Of a stretch of DNA of 64,000 nt, positions 20,173 through 27,282 are shown piece by piece. Position 1 is the first letter of the stretch, and every line of letters starts with the position of its first letter. Origin of the DNA: Acinetobacter haemolyticus CIP 64.3 = MTCC 9819 (GTDB lineage Bacteria; Pseudomonadota; Gammaproteobacteria; Pseudomonadales; Moraxellaceae); contig NZ_KB849812.1 of the NCBI RefSeq assembly GCF_000369065.1, forward strand, positions 378,804 to 442,803, read 5' to 3'. The position numbers and the translations under genes were made by a program. The notes below the pieces were generated by a model, which worked only from the letters and a program-made list of their open reading frames with translations, was not told the origin of the DNA and did no database searches.

Positions 20173-20625
20173 ATGACCGAAATTTCTTACTTGGATAATC
20201 AAGTGTGTTTTGCGATGTATTCCGCGACCAATGCGATGATTCGTCAATATCGTCCACTACTTCAGGAATATGATCTGACCTACCCGCAATTTATTGTATT
20301 GTTGGCTTTGTATGAAAAAGACAATGTGACGTTGTCTGAAATTGGACAAAAGACCTTTTTTGATTCGGGAACGCTGACGCCAATTATTAAAAAACTCGAA
20401 GAAAAACAGTTTTTAAAGCGTGTTGCGGTGAAAGAAGATGAACGTATGAAAAAGGTGATCTTGCTTGAAAAAGCACTGGCTGCAAAAGATGAAATTACCT
20501 TAATTCCATTTAAACTCGCCTGCTCTTTGGGTGTTGATCCAAATGATTTAGTGGCGATTCATAATTTATGCCATCGTTTTTTAAAGGGTTTGGAAAATTC
20601 TAAACTTGAAAGTTTGAGTGAATAA
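20173..20625 (+). CDS. MarR-family regulator, OhrR-like
   Basis: Winged-helix repressor of about 150 aa. The ATG at 20173 has GAGGAG upstream; an earlier in-frame start would overlap the operator. The N-terminal LDNQVCFAMYSATNAM closely resembles OhrR, whose single conserved Cys in this position senses organic hydroperoxides. The recognition region is LSEIGQKTFFDSGTLTPIIKKLE, followed by a wing with DERMKK. It faces the peroxidase gene across a perfect palindrome, so it probably represses that gene and itself. DUF3565 starts immediately after its stop. Confidence 0.87.
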   Translation: MTEISYLDNQVCFAMYSATNAMIRQYRPLLQEYDLTYPQFIVLLALYEKDNVTLSEIGQKTFFDSGTLTPIIKKLEEKQFLKRVAVKEDERMKKVILLEKALAAKDEITLIPFKLACSLGVDPNDLVAIHNLCHRFLKGLENSKLESLSE

Positions 20626-20814
20626 ATGCAACAAGCCATTGTTGGATTTCACCTCGATGATGAGAATCATTGGGTTGCTGATCTCGCCTGTGGTCACACG
20701 CAGCATGTCCGCCACGATCCACCGTGGCAGAATCGCCCTTGGGTGTTAACAGAGCAAGGGCGTTTAGAAAAAATTGGAGTGTTGTTGGAGTGTAAGAAGT
20801 GTGAGGACGAGTAA
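20626..20814 (+). CDS. DUF3565 family small protein
   Basis: A 62-aa protein of the DUF3565 family: VGFHLDDENHWVADLACGHTQHVRHDPPW near the N-terminus and a final CKKCED. The Cys and His spacing (CGH...H, CxxC) suggests a metal site. It begins one base after the regulator's stop codon, so the two are co-translated. Its own stop codon overlaps the first bases of a XerC/XerD site. Function unknown. Confidence 0.8.
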   Translation: MQQAIVGFHLDDENHWVADLACGHTQHVRHDPPWQNRPWVLTEQGRLEKIGVLLECKKCEDE

Positions 20815-20840
20815 TTCGCATAAGAGTCATTATGTTAAAT
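20813..20840 (+). repeat. pdif (XerC/XerD) site, left, C-to-D orientation
   Basis: Arms AATTCGCATAA (XerC-type) and TTATGTTAAAT (XerD-type) flank the 6-bp spacer GAGTCA. The XerD arm is identical to that of E. coli dif. It is placed exactly at the DUF3565 stop codon, and it contains the stop codon of the gene on the other strand. Confidence 0.9.
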
Positions 20841-21372
20841 GCCCTCGTTCTTCTGGAAGTAAATAAACCAAGAAGCCTTCAATAATTTGATCATTATATT
20901 CTTCTGAATATGCAGTTCTATAATTTGTTTCTATTTCAACTGGAACAAGTTCTCCTGCTTTATCACTATCTGTTTTATATTCAAGATAATGTTTATCACC
21001 TTCAAAATAGAAATTATATTGATCTTTGACAGAATCTAACCGATCTCCTATGCCTAGTAGACCCAATAATTTTCCTTGATATCCTGGACCAGCATAAATG
21101 AATTCTAGCTTTTTGGTATTGAAATTGAATGTTAGAGTGATAATCTCATTCCAAAAACAATATATTTCATTGATAGGATCACCCCAAGGCAGAACTTCAT
21201 TTCGATGTAGAACTAGCCACTTATCTCTTTTGGAATACATACTTTCTAATTCAGAATAATCATTAATAATCTGATATTTTGAATTAGCCGTAAAGTGTTC
21301 AAAATCTAGTCCTAATGTAATATCAGCAATAGATTTATGAGGAATAATTTCTGCGCTTAAATTTGGGATCAA
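20830..21372 (-). CDS. Hypothetical protein, cargo of the pdif module
   Basis: A 180-aa soluble acidic protein I do not recognise. It is rich in Tyr, Glu and Asp, with a central segment FIYAGPGYQGKLLGLLGIGD and no signal peptide or membrane segment. It seems to start at TTG (21372): AGGG lies about 11 nt upstream and the next Met is about 44 codons in. Its last codons and TAA lie inside the XerD arm of the left pdif site. The only space for a promoter inside the module is the 49 bp before the start. Base composition is more AT-rich than its neighbours. It is the only gene between two inverted sites, so it was probably acquired as a unit. Confidence 0.75.
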   Translation of the reverse strand: MIPNLSAEIIPHKSIADITLGLDFEHFTANSKYQIINDYSELESMYSKRDKWLVLHRNEVLPWGDPINEIYCFWNEIITLTFNFNTKKLEFIYAGPGYQGKLLGLLGIGDRLDSVKDQYNFYFEGDKHYLEYKTDSDKAGELVPVEIETNYRTAYSEEYNDQIIEGFLVYLLPEERGHLT

Positions 21373-21421
21373 TTGCTCATACCCTATAAATGATTAGTTT
21401 TTTTAAATTAAGTGAATCTAA

Positions 21422-21449
21422 AATTAACATAATACGCCTTATGCGAAAT
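21422..21449 (-). repeat. pdif (XerC/XerD) site, right, inverted
   Basis: Read on the minus strand: ATTTCGCATAA (XerC arm, 21439-21449), spacer GGCGTA, then TTATGTTAATT (XerD arm, 21422-21432). It is inverted relative to the left site, so the XerD arms face inward, as in Acinetobacter plasmid dif modules. Confidence 0.9.
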
Positions 21450-21696
21450 TCTTGAGATTTCCACTTTTGCATCAATACCTTACCTCAATCCACTCTAGGA
21501 TTCAGCACACTTGAACGGATTTTTGTGATTTTTCACGTTCCACGCTTAGTTTTCAATCATGATTTCCAATAATCGATTTGTTAAACTAAATACGAAACTC
21601 TCACATATTTTTCCTAATAACTAAACTTAATTCTTGACCTCAAGCTAAGTTGAGCTTTTATAGTTGCCTTTTAATCCTAAACACTTGGAAAGAGTA
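21450..21696. other. Intergenic region between pdif site and SDR gene
   Basis: About 250 bp of AT-rich DNA. It probably contains the promoter of the SDR gene. I see no ORF, strong hairpin or further Xer site. Confidence 0.4.
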
Positions 21697-22416
21697 ATGA
21701 GCGACTCAAATAAAACATTTCTCATATATGGTGTTAGTAAAGGCCTAGGCAAAGCGATTGTTCAAACTGTACCAAAACCAACAGATACCATCTATGGCGT
21801 ATCTCGCACCCAACCACGAGAAACTCCTAACTTAAACTGGATCTGTACTGATCTCTCCAAACCTGAACAAGCTGTAAGTGACGTAAAAACAGCAATTGGA
21901 CAGCAAAAAGTTGATGTGCTGATTTATAACGTGGGCATTTGGGAACAACGAGCTTTTAGCGACAACTATAATTTTGAAGATGTTTCTGCTACTGAAATCA
22001 ATCAAATCATTAATACCAATATCACCACCTGTATCCAATCCATTCAATCTTTAATTGAAAATCTAAAGCGCTCTGACAATGCCAAAATCATACTGATCGG
22101 TTCAACTTGGGGTGTTGAAAATCATAACGGCAAAGAACTTGTTTTCTCCGCCACCAAATTTGCATTAAGAGGTATTGCACAATCCCTCAGAGAAATCTTA
22201 CGTGAGCACTTAATTGGGGTGAGTGTACTGAACTTAGGCTATCTTGCCAGTGAATATGAGATTGAAAAACCTGTTGAAGAAATTTTAGAAGAAACGAAAT
22301 ATTCACTAATCCCATTAGCAGATGTTATTCATGCGATTAATTTTATTATTTCAACCAGTAAAGCAAGCTGTGTTAAAGAAATTTTGATGCCTGCGATGTT
22401 AGATCAGAATGTTTAG
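21697..22416 (+). CDS. Short-chain dehydrogenase family protein, catalytic Tyr replaced
   Basis: About 239 aa with a Rossmann fold opening LIYGVSKGLGKAIV and the family's NVG variant of NNAG near residue 80. A Ser-containing strand IILIGSTWGV comes next. The catalytic YxxxK is FSATK: the codon is TTC, so Phe stands in for Tyr. Everything else (SATKFALRG, NLGYLA) looks normal. It may therefore be inactive as an oxidoreductase, or use NAD(P) binding for another role. GGAAAGAG precedes the ATG at 21697. It stands alone. Confidence 0.85.
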   Translation: MSDSNKTFLIYGVSKGLGKAIVQTVPKPTDTIYGVSRTQPRETPNLNWICTDLSKPEQAVSDVKTAIGQQKVDVLIYNVGIWEQRAFSDNYNFEDVSATEINQIINTNITTCIQSIQSLIENLKRSDNAKIILIGSTWGVENHNGKELVFSATKFALRGIAQSLREILREHLIGVSVLNLGYLASEYEIEKPVEEILEETKYSLIPLADVIHAINFIISTSKASCVKEILMPAMLDQNV

Positions 22417-22487
22417 TTTTATAGATTTTTTAATACTGAGTTGAATAACTCTCCTTTCTCTAGCTTTTTCCACTAGACTTTGGAAGT

Positions 22488-22518
22488 TTACGTTGAGCAA
22501 TGATATCGCTCAACGTAA
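22488..22518 (+). terminator. Hairpin downstream of the SDR gene
   Basis: Perfect 11-bp arms TTACGTTGAGC/GCTCAACGTAA with a 9-nt loop, about 70 bp after the SDR stop. There is no real T-run, so termination is uncertain. Confidence 0.5.
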
Positions 22519-22615
22519 GTATTTAGATAATTGTGTTTAACATTGATAGTTAAAATTTTAAAAACAGTCTTATTGATGTGTGCTGAATTAGCAGGAGACT
22601 TTCACTTGGGAGATT

Positions 22616-23485
22616 CTAGGCAGCTAACCGATAAAAGTCTTCTGCCATTTGATTTGGTGTCTTAAAATCCAAGCCTTTTTGAATTCTTCGCTGATTATAA
22701 AATAACTCTATATATTTTGTAATATCCGCTTTGGCTTCTTCCCTTGTTTTGTAGTTGCGATGATGGACTAGTTCATTTTTGAGTATGCCCCAGAAACTCT
22801 CTATCGGTGCATTATCGAAGCAGTCGCCTTTTTTGCTCATTGAACCCTGAAAATCAAATTTCTCAAGTAAGTTTCGATATTCATTACTGCAATATTGGCT
22901 GCCTCTGTCTGAATGTACAATGAGATCTTTAGCAGGTTTCTGATTGCGAATAGCCATATTCAATGCATCACAAACAAGCTTGGCTGTCATGCGCTCATTT
23001 AAGCTATAGCCAACAACCTGTTTCGTGTAAAGATCTTTGACAGCTGCCAAGTACAACCAGCCCTCAGCCGTCCAAATGTAGGTAATGTCACTCGACCACG
23101 CAAGATTAGGCTTCGTCATTGAAAACTGTTGCTTGAGTAAATTGTCATAAATAGAACGGTTGTGATCACTGTCCGTGGTTCTTTTGAAACGCTTATGGCG
23201 CTTACAATACAACTGATTTGATTTTTTTATTTGGCGCACAGCATACATACTTATTTTGATACTTTGCGCTTGTAAATGCTTGGTTAATCGAACATAGCCA
23301 TAGCTTTGTTTGGTTTCTTCATGGGCTATTTTGACCAAAATTGTCTGCTGATTTCGCTGAATTGATCTTTTACTCATGCCTCGCTTTAGCCAATCATAAA
23401 AGCGAGAAACGGATACACGAAGTAATCGAGCCATTAAAATAATCGGAAATAAGTGGCTTTGCGATTTCATATAGGCGTACCTCAC
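22616..23485 (-). CDS. IS3-family transposase OrfB (integrase core)
   Basis: 289 aa with an HTH_21-type region at the N-terminus and an rve integrase domain. The DDE residues are visible in the order SDITYIW (first D), HSDRGSQY (second D) and ESFWGILKNEL (E). It starts at a GTG overlapping the orfA TGA (GTGA). In this family the active protein is usually an OrfAB fusion made by -1 frameshifting. Here the -1 frame is open from the slippery site into orfB. Confidence 0.95.
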   Translation of the reverse strand: MRYAYMKSQSHLFPIILMARLLRVSVSRFYDWLKRGMSKRSIQRNQQTILVKIAHEETKQSYGYVRLTKHLQAQSIKISMYAVRQIKKSNQLYCKRHKRFKRTTDSDHNRSIYDNLLKQQFSMTKPNLAWSSDITYIWTAEGWLYLAAVKDLYTKQVVGYSLNERMTAKLVCDALNMAIRNQKPAKDLIVHSDRGSQYCSNEYRNLLEKFDFQGSMSKKGDCFDNAPIESFWGILKNELVHHRNYKTREEAKADITKYIELFYNQRRIQKGLDFKTPNQMAEDFYRLAA

Positions 23486-23781
23486 TGACTTTCTTTGGCA
23501 AAGTACGCTGCTGCCTTTTTTAAAAATTCACGTTCCATTTCAGCTGTTTTGAGCTGTTGTTTAAGCTTCTTATTTTCTTCGAGTAAGGCGTTTAGATCGG
23601 GCGAATACTGTTTTGTGCCTGCTAAAGTTCCAGCCTTTGCTTTGTTATTCCAGTTCGAAAGGGTTTGCATTGAAATGCCAAGTTGTCTAGCGGATTCCGA
23701 TACATTACCTTGGTTCTCTTCAATGGCTTTTATGGCTTCAGCTTTAAATTCTGCGGTGTAAGTCTTCTGTTTCTTGCTCAT
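23482..23781 (-). CDS. IS3-family transposase OrfA (DNA-binding)
   Basis: 99 aa with a helix-turn-helix (GNVSESARQLGISMQTLSNW) and a C-terminal leucine-zipper-like coiled coil (NALLEENKKLKQQLKTAEME). The codons TTA AAA AAG near residue 88 contain A-AAA-AAG, a classic slippery heptamer for the -1 shift into orfB. Confidence 0.95.
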   Translation of the reverse strand: MSKKQKTYTAEFKAEAIKAIEENQGNVSESARQLGISMQTLSNWNNKAKAGTLAGTKQYSPDLNALLEENKKLKQQLKTAEMEREFLKKAAAYFAKESQ

Positions 23782-23844
23782 GGTAAACTCCTAATGAGTA
23801 TGTATAGTTTACCAAGTTAAACCCTCCTGTTTTTTAAGCACACA

Positions 23845-24129
23845 TCATATGCCGAGTCTGAACTCATTAAATGAATCTTTAGCAGCCTCAAAAAAACCTC
23901 TATTTTCAAAAGACTTTATGTAAGCAGCTCTATAAATAAGCCATAACTCCAGCATAAAAACTAAAAAAAACAAGCTTAAACAAATATTAGTCACTAATTG
24001 GGTATCACCCATAAATAGAACTAAAAATATTTGGAAAATAAAAATTATAATTCCCGATGGGATAAGAAATACCAAATTAAAAAATAAATAATAAGGTAAT
24101 GTCCAAAATAGAAGTGATACAAAAGGCAT
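23845..24129 (-). pseudogene. Hypothetical membrane protein, 3' end altered by the IS3 element
   Basis: About 94 aa with roughly three membrane segments; no family recognised. The ATG at 24129 (MPFVSLLFW) is preferred to an in-frame TTG at 24174. The present TGA stop is made by the last three bases of the IS end. Removing the IS and one TAT copy joins the frame to six further codons (RLFLKF) and a TAA in the left flank. The insertion therefore replaced only the last six residues, and the product could still work. Very AT-rich. Confidence 0.6.
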
Positions 24130-24245
24130 GATAATTCTCAGTTTTTTCCAATTATAAACAACAATTTGTATCAAAAATACTTTTTATCGCAAAATATATT
24201 TTAAATAATCTATTTTTTCTAGAATTAGTGTAAATAAACGAACAA

Positions 24246-24269
24246 AAAAGGAAGCCTTCGCTTCCTTTT
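24246..24269 (-). terminator. Terminator of pyrE
   Basis: Perfect 10-bp arms AAAAGGAAGC/GCTTCCTTTT with a CTTC loop; on the minus strand they are followed by TTTTTTGTTCG. It begins 16 bp after the pyrE stop. Confidence 0.9.
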
Positions 24270-24285
24270 CTCTTACACCTAAAAC

Positions 24286-24936
24286 TTAGATGCCATATTT
24301 TTCACGATAAGCCTGCATATTTGCCAATGCTTCTTTCTCGCCTTTTGCATCCAAGTAATCCATCAAATCTTTCATTGTGATTAAAGCATGCACTGGGATT
24401 TCAAGTTCTTTCTGCACTTCCTGAATCGCAGAAAGCTCACCTTGACCACGTTCTTGACGGTCTAATGCAACCAACACCCCTGCAATCGTTGCACCTGCAT
24501 TTTTTAAGATGCTCACAACTTCACGAATCGCAGTCCCTGCAGTGATCACATCATCAATGATCCAGACTTTTTGACCTGCAACTGATGCACCAACCAACAC
24601 ACCGCCTTCGCCATGATCTTTGGCTTCTTTACGATTAAAGCCCCAAGGCACACTCTTACCATGCACTTGAGACAACGCCACTGCTGCTGCTGCAACAAAA
24701 GGAATACCTTTGTACGCTGGACCAAAAATCACTTCAACATTGTCACACTGGACCAATTTATCCGCATAGCCTTGGGCTAACAAAGACAATGCTTCACCAT
24801 CATTGAGCAAACCTGCGTTAAAGAAATAAGGACTGACACGACCTGATTTTAAGGTAAACTCACCAAATTTAAGCACACCACGTGATAATGCGAGTTCGAT
24901 AAAAGCTTGCGGATGAAATGACACAGGCGTTGTCAT
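24286..24936 (-). CDS. pyrE: Orotate phosphoribosyltransferase
   Basis: Converts orotate and PRPP to OMP in pyrimidine synthesis. About 216 aa from the ATG at 24936, which has GGAG 9 nt upstream; the longer frame would run into the divergent gene. The PRPP-binding loop [16 protein letters not shown] is near residue 125 and the substrate motif [13 protein letters not shown] is near residue 100. Divergent from the crc/exoIII gene, the same neighbourhood as in Pseudomonas. Confidence 0.97.
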   Translation of the reverse strand: MTTPVSFHPQAFIELALSRGVLKFGEFTLKSGRVSPYFFNAGLLNDGEALSLLAQGYADKLVQCDNVEVIFGPAYKGIPFVAAAAVALSQVHGKSVPWGFNRKEAKDHGEGGVLVGASVAGQKVWIIDDVITAGTAIREVVSILKNAGATIAGVLVALDRQERGQGELSAIQEVQKELEIPVHALITMKDLMDYLDAKGEKEALANMQAYREKYGI

Positions 24937-24977
24937 ATAAGGTGCTCCAAATTCTTCAATTGAGGTTAAACAGACGT

Positions 24978-25802
24978 ATGATACCAAAGGATAGCTATCC
25001 AAGTGATGTAAAAATTCTTCGAGTCGTTTCAATTAACGTGAATGGACTGCGCGCATCCGTAACCAAAGGGCTCTTGGAATGGTTAGAGCAGTCCGATGCG
25101 GATGTGGTCTGTATGCAAGAAAGCCGTATCACTCATGAACAATGGACTGATAAATTTAAACCAGAAGGTTGGTACACACACCTATTCCCTGCTGAACGTG
25201 CTGGTTATGCAGGTACAGCCATCTATAGTCGTCTACCATTTGTTTCAGTCACCAATGGTTTAGGTTTTGAACTGGCAGACTCTCAAGGTCGTTTTATTAC
25301 CGCTGAATTTGATTTAGGGCTGTCACATCCTGTTCATATTGCTTCTCTATACTTACCTTCAGGATCAAGTGGTGATGAAGCCCAAGCACGTAAAGATGTA
25401 TTTCTCGAAAAATACGCAAAGATACTAAAACAATGGCGTGACGAGAATAAATCAATCATCGTGTGTGGTGACTACAATATCGTACACAAGCGTATTGATA
25501 TTAAAAACTGGTCAGGTAACCAGAAGTCATCAGGCGTGTTACCGCATGAACGTGCATGGCTCGATCATATTTATGATGAATTGGGTTATGTTGATACCTT
25601 CCGTGAAGTACGACCTGAAGCAGAGCTGTACTCATGGTGGTCAAATCGTGGTCAAGCGCGTGCAAAAAATGTGGGTTGGCGTATCGACTACCATGCATGC
25701 TCTCCAGATTGGAAAGCGCGTACTGCAAATGCATGGGTTTATAAAGAACAATGGTTTAGTGACCATGCCCCTGTGATTATCGACTACAAAATACACGAAT
25801 AA
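24978..25802 (+). CDS. crc: Exonuclease III-family protein, likely Crc
   Basis: EEP-fold protein of about 274 aa. The neighbour pyrE and motifs such as SGDE, DIKNW and [10 protein letters not shown] make it the probable orthologue of Crc, the catabolite-repression protein of Pseudomonas and A. baylyi. Unlike P. aeruginosa Crc, it keeps the ExoIII active-site residues: Asn (INVNG, residues 19-23), Glu48 (MQESR), CGDYN, WRID and SDHAP. Xth activity is therefore possible. The ATG at 24978 has GAGG upstream at a longish distance. A GGA-rich small RNA follows about 95 bp downstream. Confidence 0.82.
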   Translation: MIPKDSYPSDVKILRVVSINVNGLRASVTKGLLEWLEQSDADVVCMQESRITHEQWTDKFKPEGWYTHLFPAERAGYAGTAIYSRLPFVSVTNGLGFELADSQGRFITAEFDLGLSHPVHIASLYLPSGSSGDEAQARKDVFLEKYAKILKQWRDENKSIIVCGDYNIVHKRIDIKNWSGNQKSSGVLPHERAWLDHIYDELGYVDTFREVRPEAELYSWWSNRGQARAKNVGWRIDYHACSPDWKARTANAWVYKEQWFSDHAPVIIDYKIHE

Positions 25803-25821
25803 GTGAACAGTTGTTCACTTT
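25802..25821 (+). repeat. Perfect palindrome at the crc stop
   Basis: AAGTGAACA-GT-TGTTCACTT, 9-bp arms, overlaps the last base of crc. The 2-bp centre and weak T-run make it a poor terminator; it could be a protein-binding site. Confidence 0.5.
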
Positions 25822-25836
25822 GATCGCTTCTTTAGC

Positions 25837-25892
25837 TTACATATCATGTCGCTTTTTGTGTATTTTTATTTAACAACTGTGACGGCATTATA
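25837..25892 (+). promoter_or_regulatory. Promoter of the 25.9-kb small RNA with a GacA half-site
   Basis: CTTACA (25837-25842) is the right half of the GacA box; the left half is not recognisable. Exactly 44 bp later comes an ATTATA -10 box (25887-25892). The two tandem small RNAs at 62.6 and 63.4 kb have the same 44-bp distance between box and -10. The call rests on that shared spacing. Confidence 0.55.
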
Positions 25893-25897
25893 GCACC

Positions 25898-26045
25898 ACG
25901 GCACAGGGAAGCGGTCAGGATGACCACAAAGGGATAGGACGCCGTAGGAAGATAAAATAAACTTAGTTTAAGTTTATTTGCAAGGATGAGACATTGGACG
26001 TTGAAATGAGACCCGCATGATCAGGATGATTAAATGCGGGTTTTC
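25898..26045 (+). ncRNA. Candidate CsrA/RsmA-sequestering small RNA (Rsm type)
   Basis: About 148 nt with eight GGA motifs and no reading frame of note. Two hairpins place AGGAT in the loop: GGTC-AGGAT-GACC (about 25913-25925) and ATC-AGGAT-GAT inside the terminator. An outer ACGGC/GCCGT stem (25898-25902, 25931-25935) and a perfect 10-bp hairpin AAATAAACTT/AAGTTTATTT (25945-25969) give a compact fold. It ends in a strong terminator, ACCCGCAT/ATGCGGGT (26011-26041), followed by TTTCTCTTTTC. This matches the design of RsmX/Y/Z, which bind CsrA/RsmA dimers. The CsrA link is inferred from the motifs. Confidence 0.8.
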
Positions 26046-26241
26046 TCTTTTCTGAATATACAATTTTATTGATTTTTCCCTTCGCATTTAGCACAAAGAA
26101 CCAATTTACTTATCACCTACTTGATTGACACTTATTAATACCCTACATCGATCAACTTAATAAAAAAATTCGGCTGGCAAATCACATCGCTTTTCAGTTA
26201 GGCTGTGAGGAAGATGATTCACTGTTTTTGATGGTTTGAAT

Positions 26242-26592
26242 ATGTTTAAAATTTACGGTATTAAAAATTGTAATTCGATGAAAAAAGCTTTTGATGCACT
26301 ACAAGCCAAGGGAATTGATTACCAATTTCATGATTATAAAAAACAAGGTATTGATGCTGAAACCATCGAGATTTGGTTAAAGGAAATCGGTGCAGATAAA
26401 GTCCTTAATAAAAAAGGTACAACATGGCGTAAATTAACAGCAGATGAACAAGCGCATGCAAGCAGTAGCGAGCAAAACCTGATTAAGACTTTAATTGCAC
26501 AGCCAAGCTTGATTAAACGTCCTGTATTACAAACCCCGCAAGGTTTTATCATTGGCTTTGATGAAACAACGTATCAAAACCTATCGGCTTAG
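26242..26592 (+). CDS. ArsC/Spx-family reductase-like protein (YffB type)
   Basis: 116 aa, thioredoxin-like fold of the ArsC family. The active-site Cys lies in YGIKNCNSMKKA near residue 10, the position of the ArsC/YffB Cys. The KGTTWRKL and LIKRPVL segments are typical. In YffB-type proteins the partner may be glutathione; a true arsenate reductase would normally sit with ars genes, and none are here. I prefer ATG 26242 over a TTG six bases earlier. A terminator follows. Confidence 0.88.
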   Translation: MFKIYGIKNCNSMKKAFDALQAKGIDYQFHDYKKQGIDAETIEIWLKEIGADKVLNKKGTTWRKLTADEQAHASSSEQNLIKTLIAQPSLIKRPVLQTPQGFIIGFDETTYQNLSA

Positions 26593-26601
26593 AATAGACA
26601 T

Positions 26602-26640
26602 TAAAAAACCGAGTTCACATTAGGCGAACTCAGTTTTTTT
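26602..26640. terminator. Bidirectional terminator between ArsC-like and DUF2147 genes
   Basis: Stem GAGTTC/GAACTC (26611-26616 and 26626-26631) is flanked by AAAAAA on the left and TTTTTTT on the right. It can serve both convergent genes. Confidence 0.85.
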
Positions 26641-26655
26641 ATTCAACTAATCAAC

Positions 26656-27093
26656 TTAGTTAGAACGCACCCAAGTTTGGTTACGACCAAGTGCTGCAAC
26701 GCCGATATAACCGCGTAATTTCAGCTTTTGACCACCATCGGTAAGCTCTGCTTTAAGCTTATAAGTTTTACCATTTTTTGGATCTACAATAGAACCACCA
26801 TCATAATTTACGCCACCTACATTTTTAAGGTTGCGTACAATCGTTACGCCATTCAATGATTTGTTATGAAATGGACCTTCACATTTCGTACAAACACTTT
26901 CCTGACCTGGAACTAAATACTTCTGAATCGATGCAGATAATGAACCGTCCTTTTGTTCAGTAAACTTGACGATCGCTTTGGGTTGCTTGGTTTCATCGTC
27001 AATCGTTTGCCACACGCTACCGTGTAATGCATCCGCTGCATTGGCAAATGCTGTCAAACTAAACAATCCTAGTGCTAAAGCAATTTTCTTCAT
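26656..27093 (-). CDS. DUF2147 family exported protein
   Basis: 145 aa beginning with a clear signal peptide (MKKIALALGLFSLTAFANA). The mature part fits DUF2147: GSVWQTIDDETKQPKAIVKF near the start, a CxxC (CTKCEG) near residue 70, and a final RGYIGVAALGRNQTW block. The ATG at 27093 has AAGGAT upstream; the longer frame would hide the signal peptide. Periplasmic, function unknown. Confidence 0.88.
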   Translation of the reverse strand: MKKIALALGLFSLTAFANAADALHGSVWQTIDDETKQPKAIVKFTEQKDGSLSASIQKYLVPGQESVCTKCEGPFHNKSLNGVTIVRNLKNVGGVNYDGGSIVDPKNGKTYKLKAELTDGGQKLKLRGYIGVAALGRNQTWVRSN

Positions 27094-27282
27094 TTTTGTA
27101 ATATCCTTAATGGGTCTTTTAAGACTAAGAGTATTGAAAACTTCCATCAATATTGCAATTCTTGATTGTGACTATTAGGTACAACCTGATCAGGTGCAAA
27201 ACACCGTACAGAACGCCATTGTATAGGTCTTAAAATCAAGTACTCTCTTAGTTGTATACTGCTCTAACAATATGGAAAAATT

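Larger units (their letters stand above)
22574..23847 (-). mobile_element. IS3-family insertion sequence, 1274 bp
   Basis: Terminal inverted repeats start TGATGTGTGCT at both ends and match at 28 of the first 35 positions. A 3-bp target duplication TAT flanks the element (22571-22573 and 23848-23850). It carries overlapping orfA and orfB with a slippery A-AAA-AAG. The intact genes and the preserved duplication suggest a fairly recent insertion. It landed in the 3' end of a membrane-protein gene. Confidence 0.95.

Noticed and set aside
20813..20840. The left Xer site as the chromosomal dif
   Set aside because: A second inverted site lies 600 bp away with one gene between, which is the module plan. 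Nothing else marks a replication terminus.
25825..25830. Left half of a GacA box before the 25.9-kb RNA
   Set aside because: The bases TCGCTT at the expected place match TGTAAG only once, so just the CTTACA half-site is claimed.
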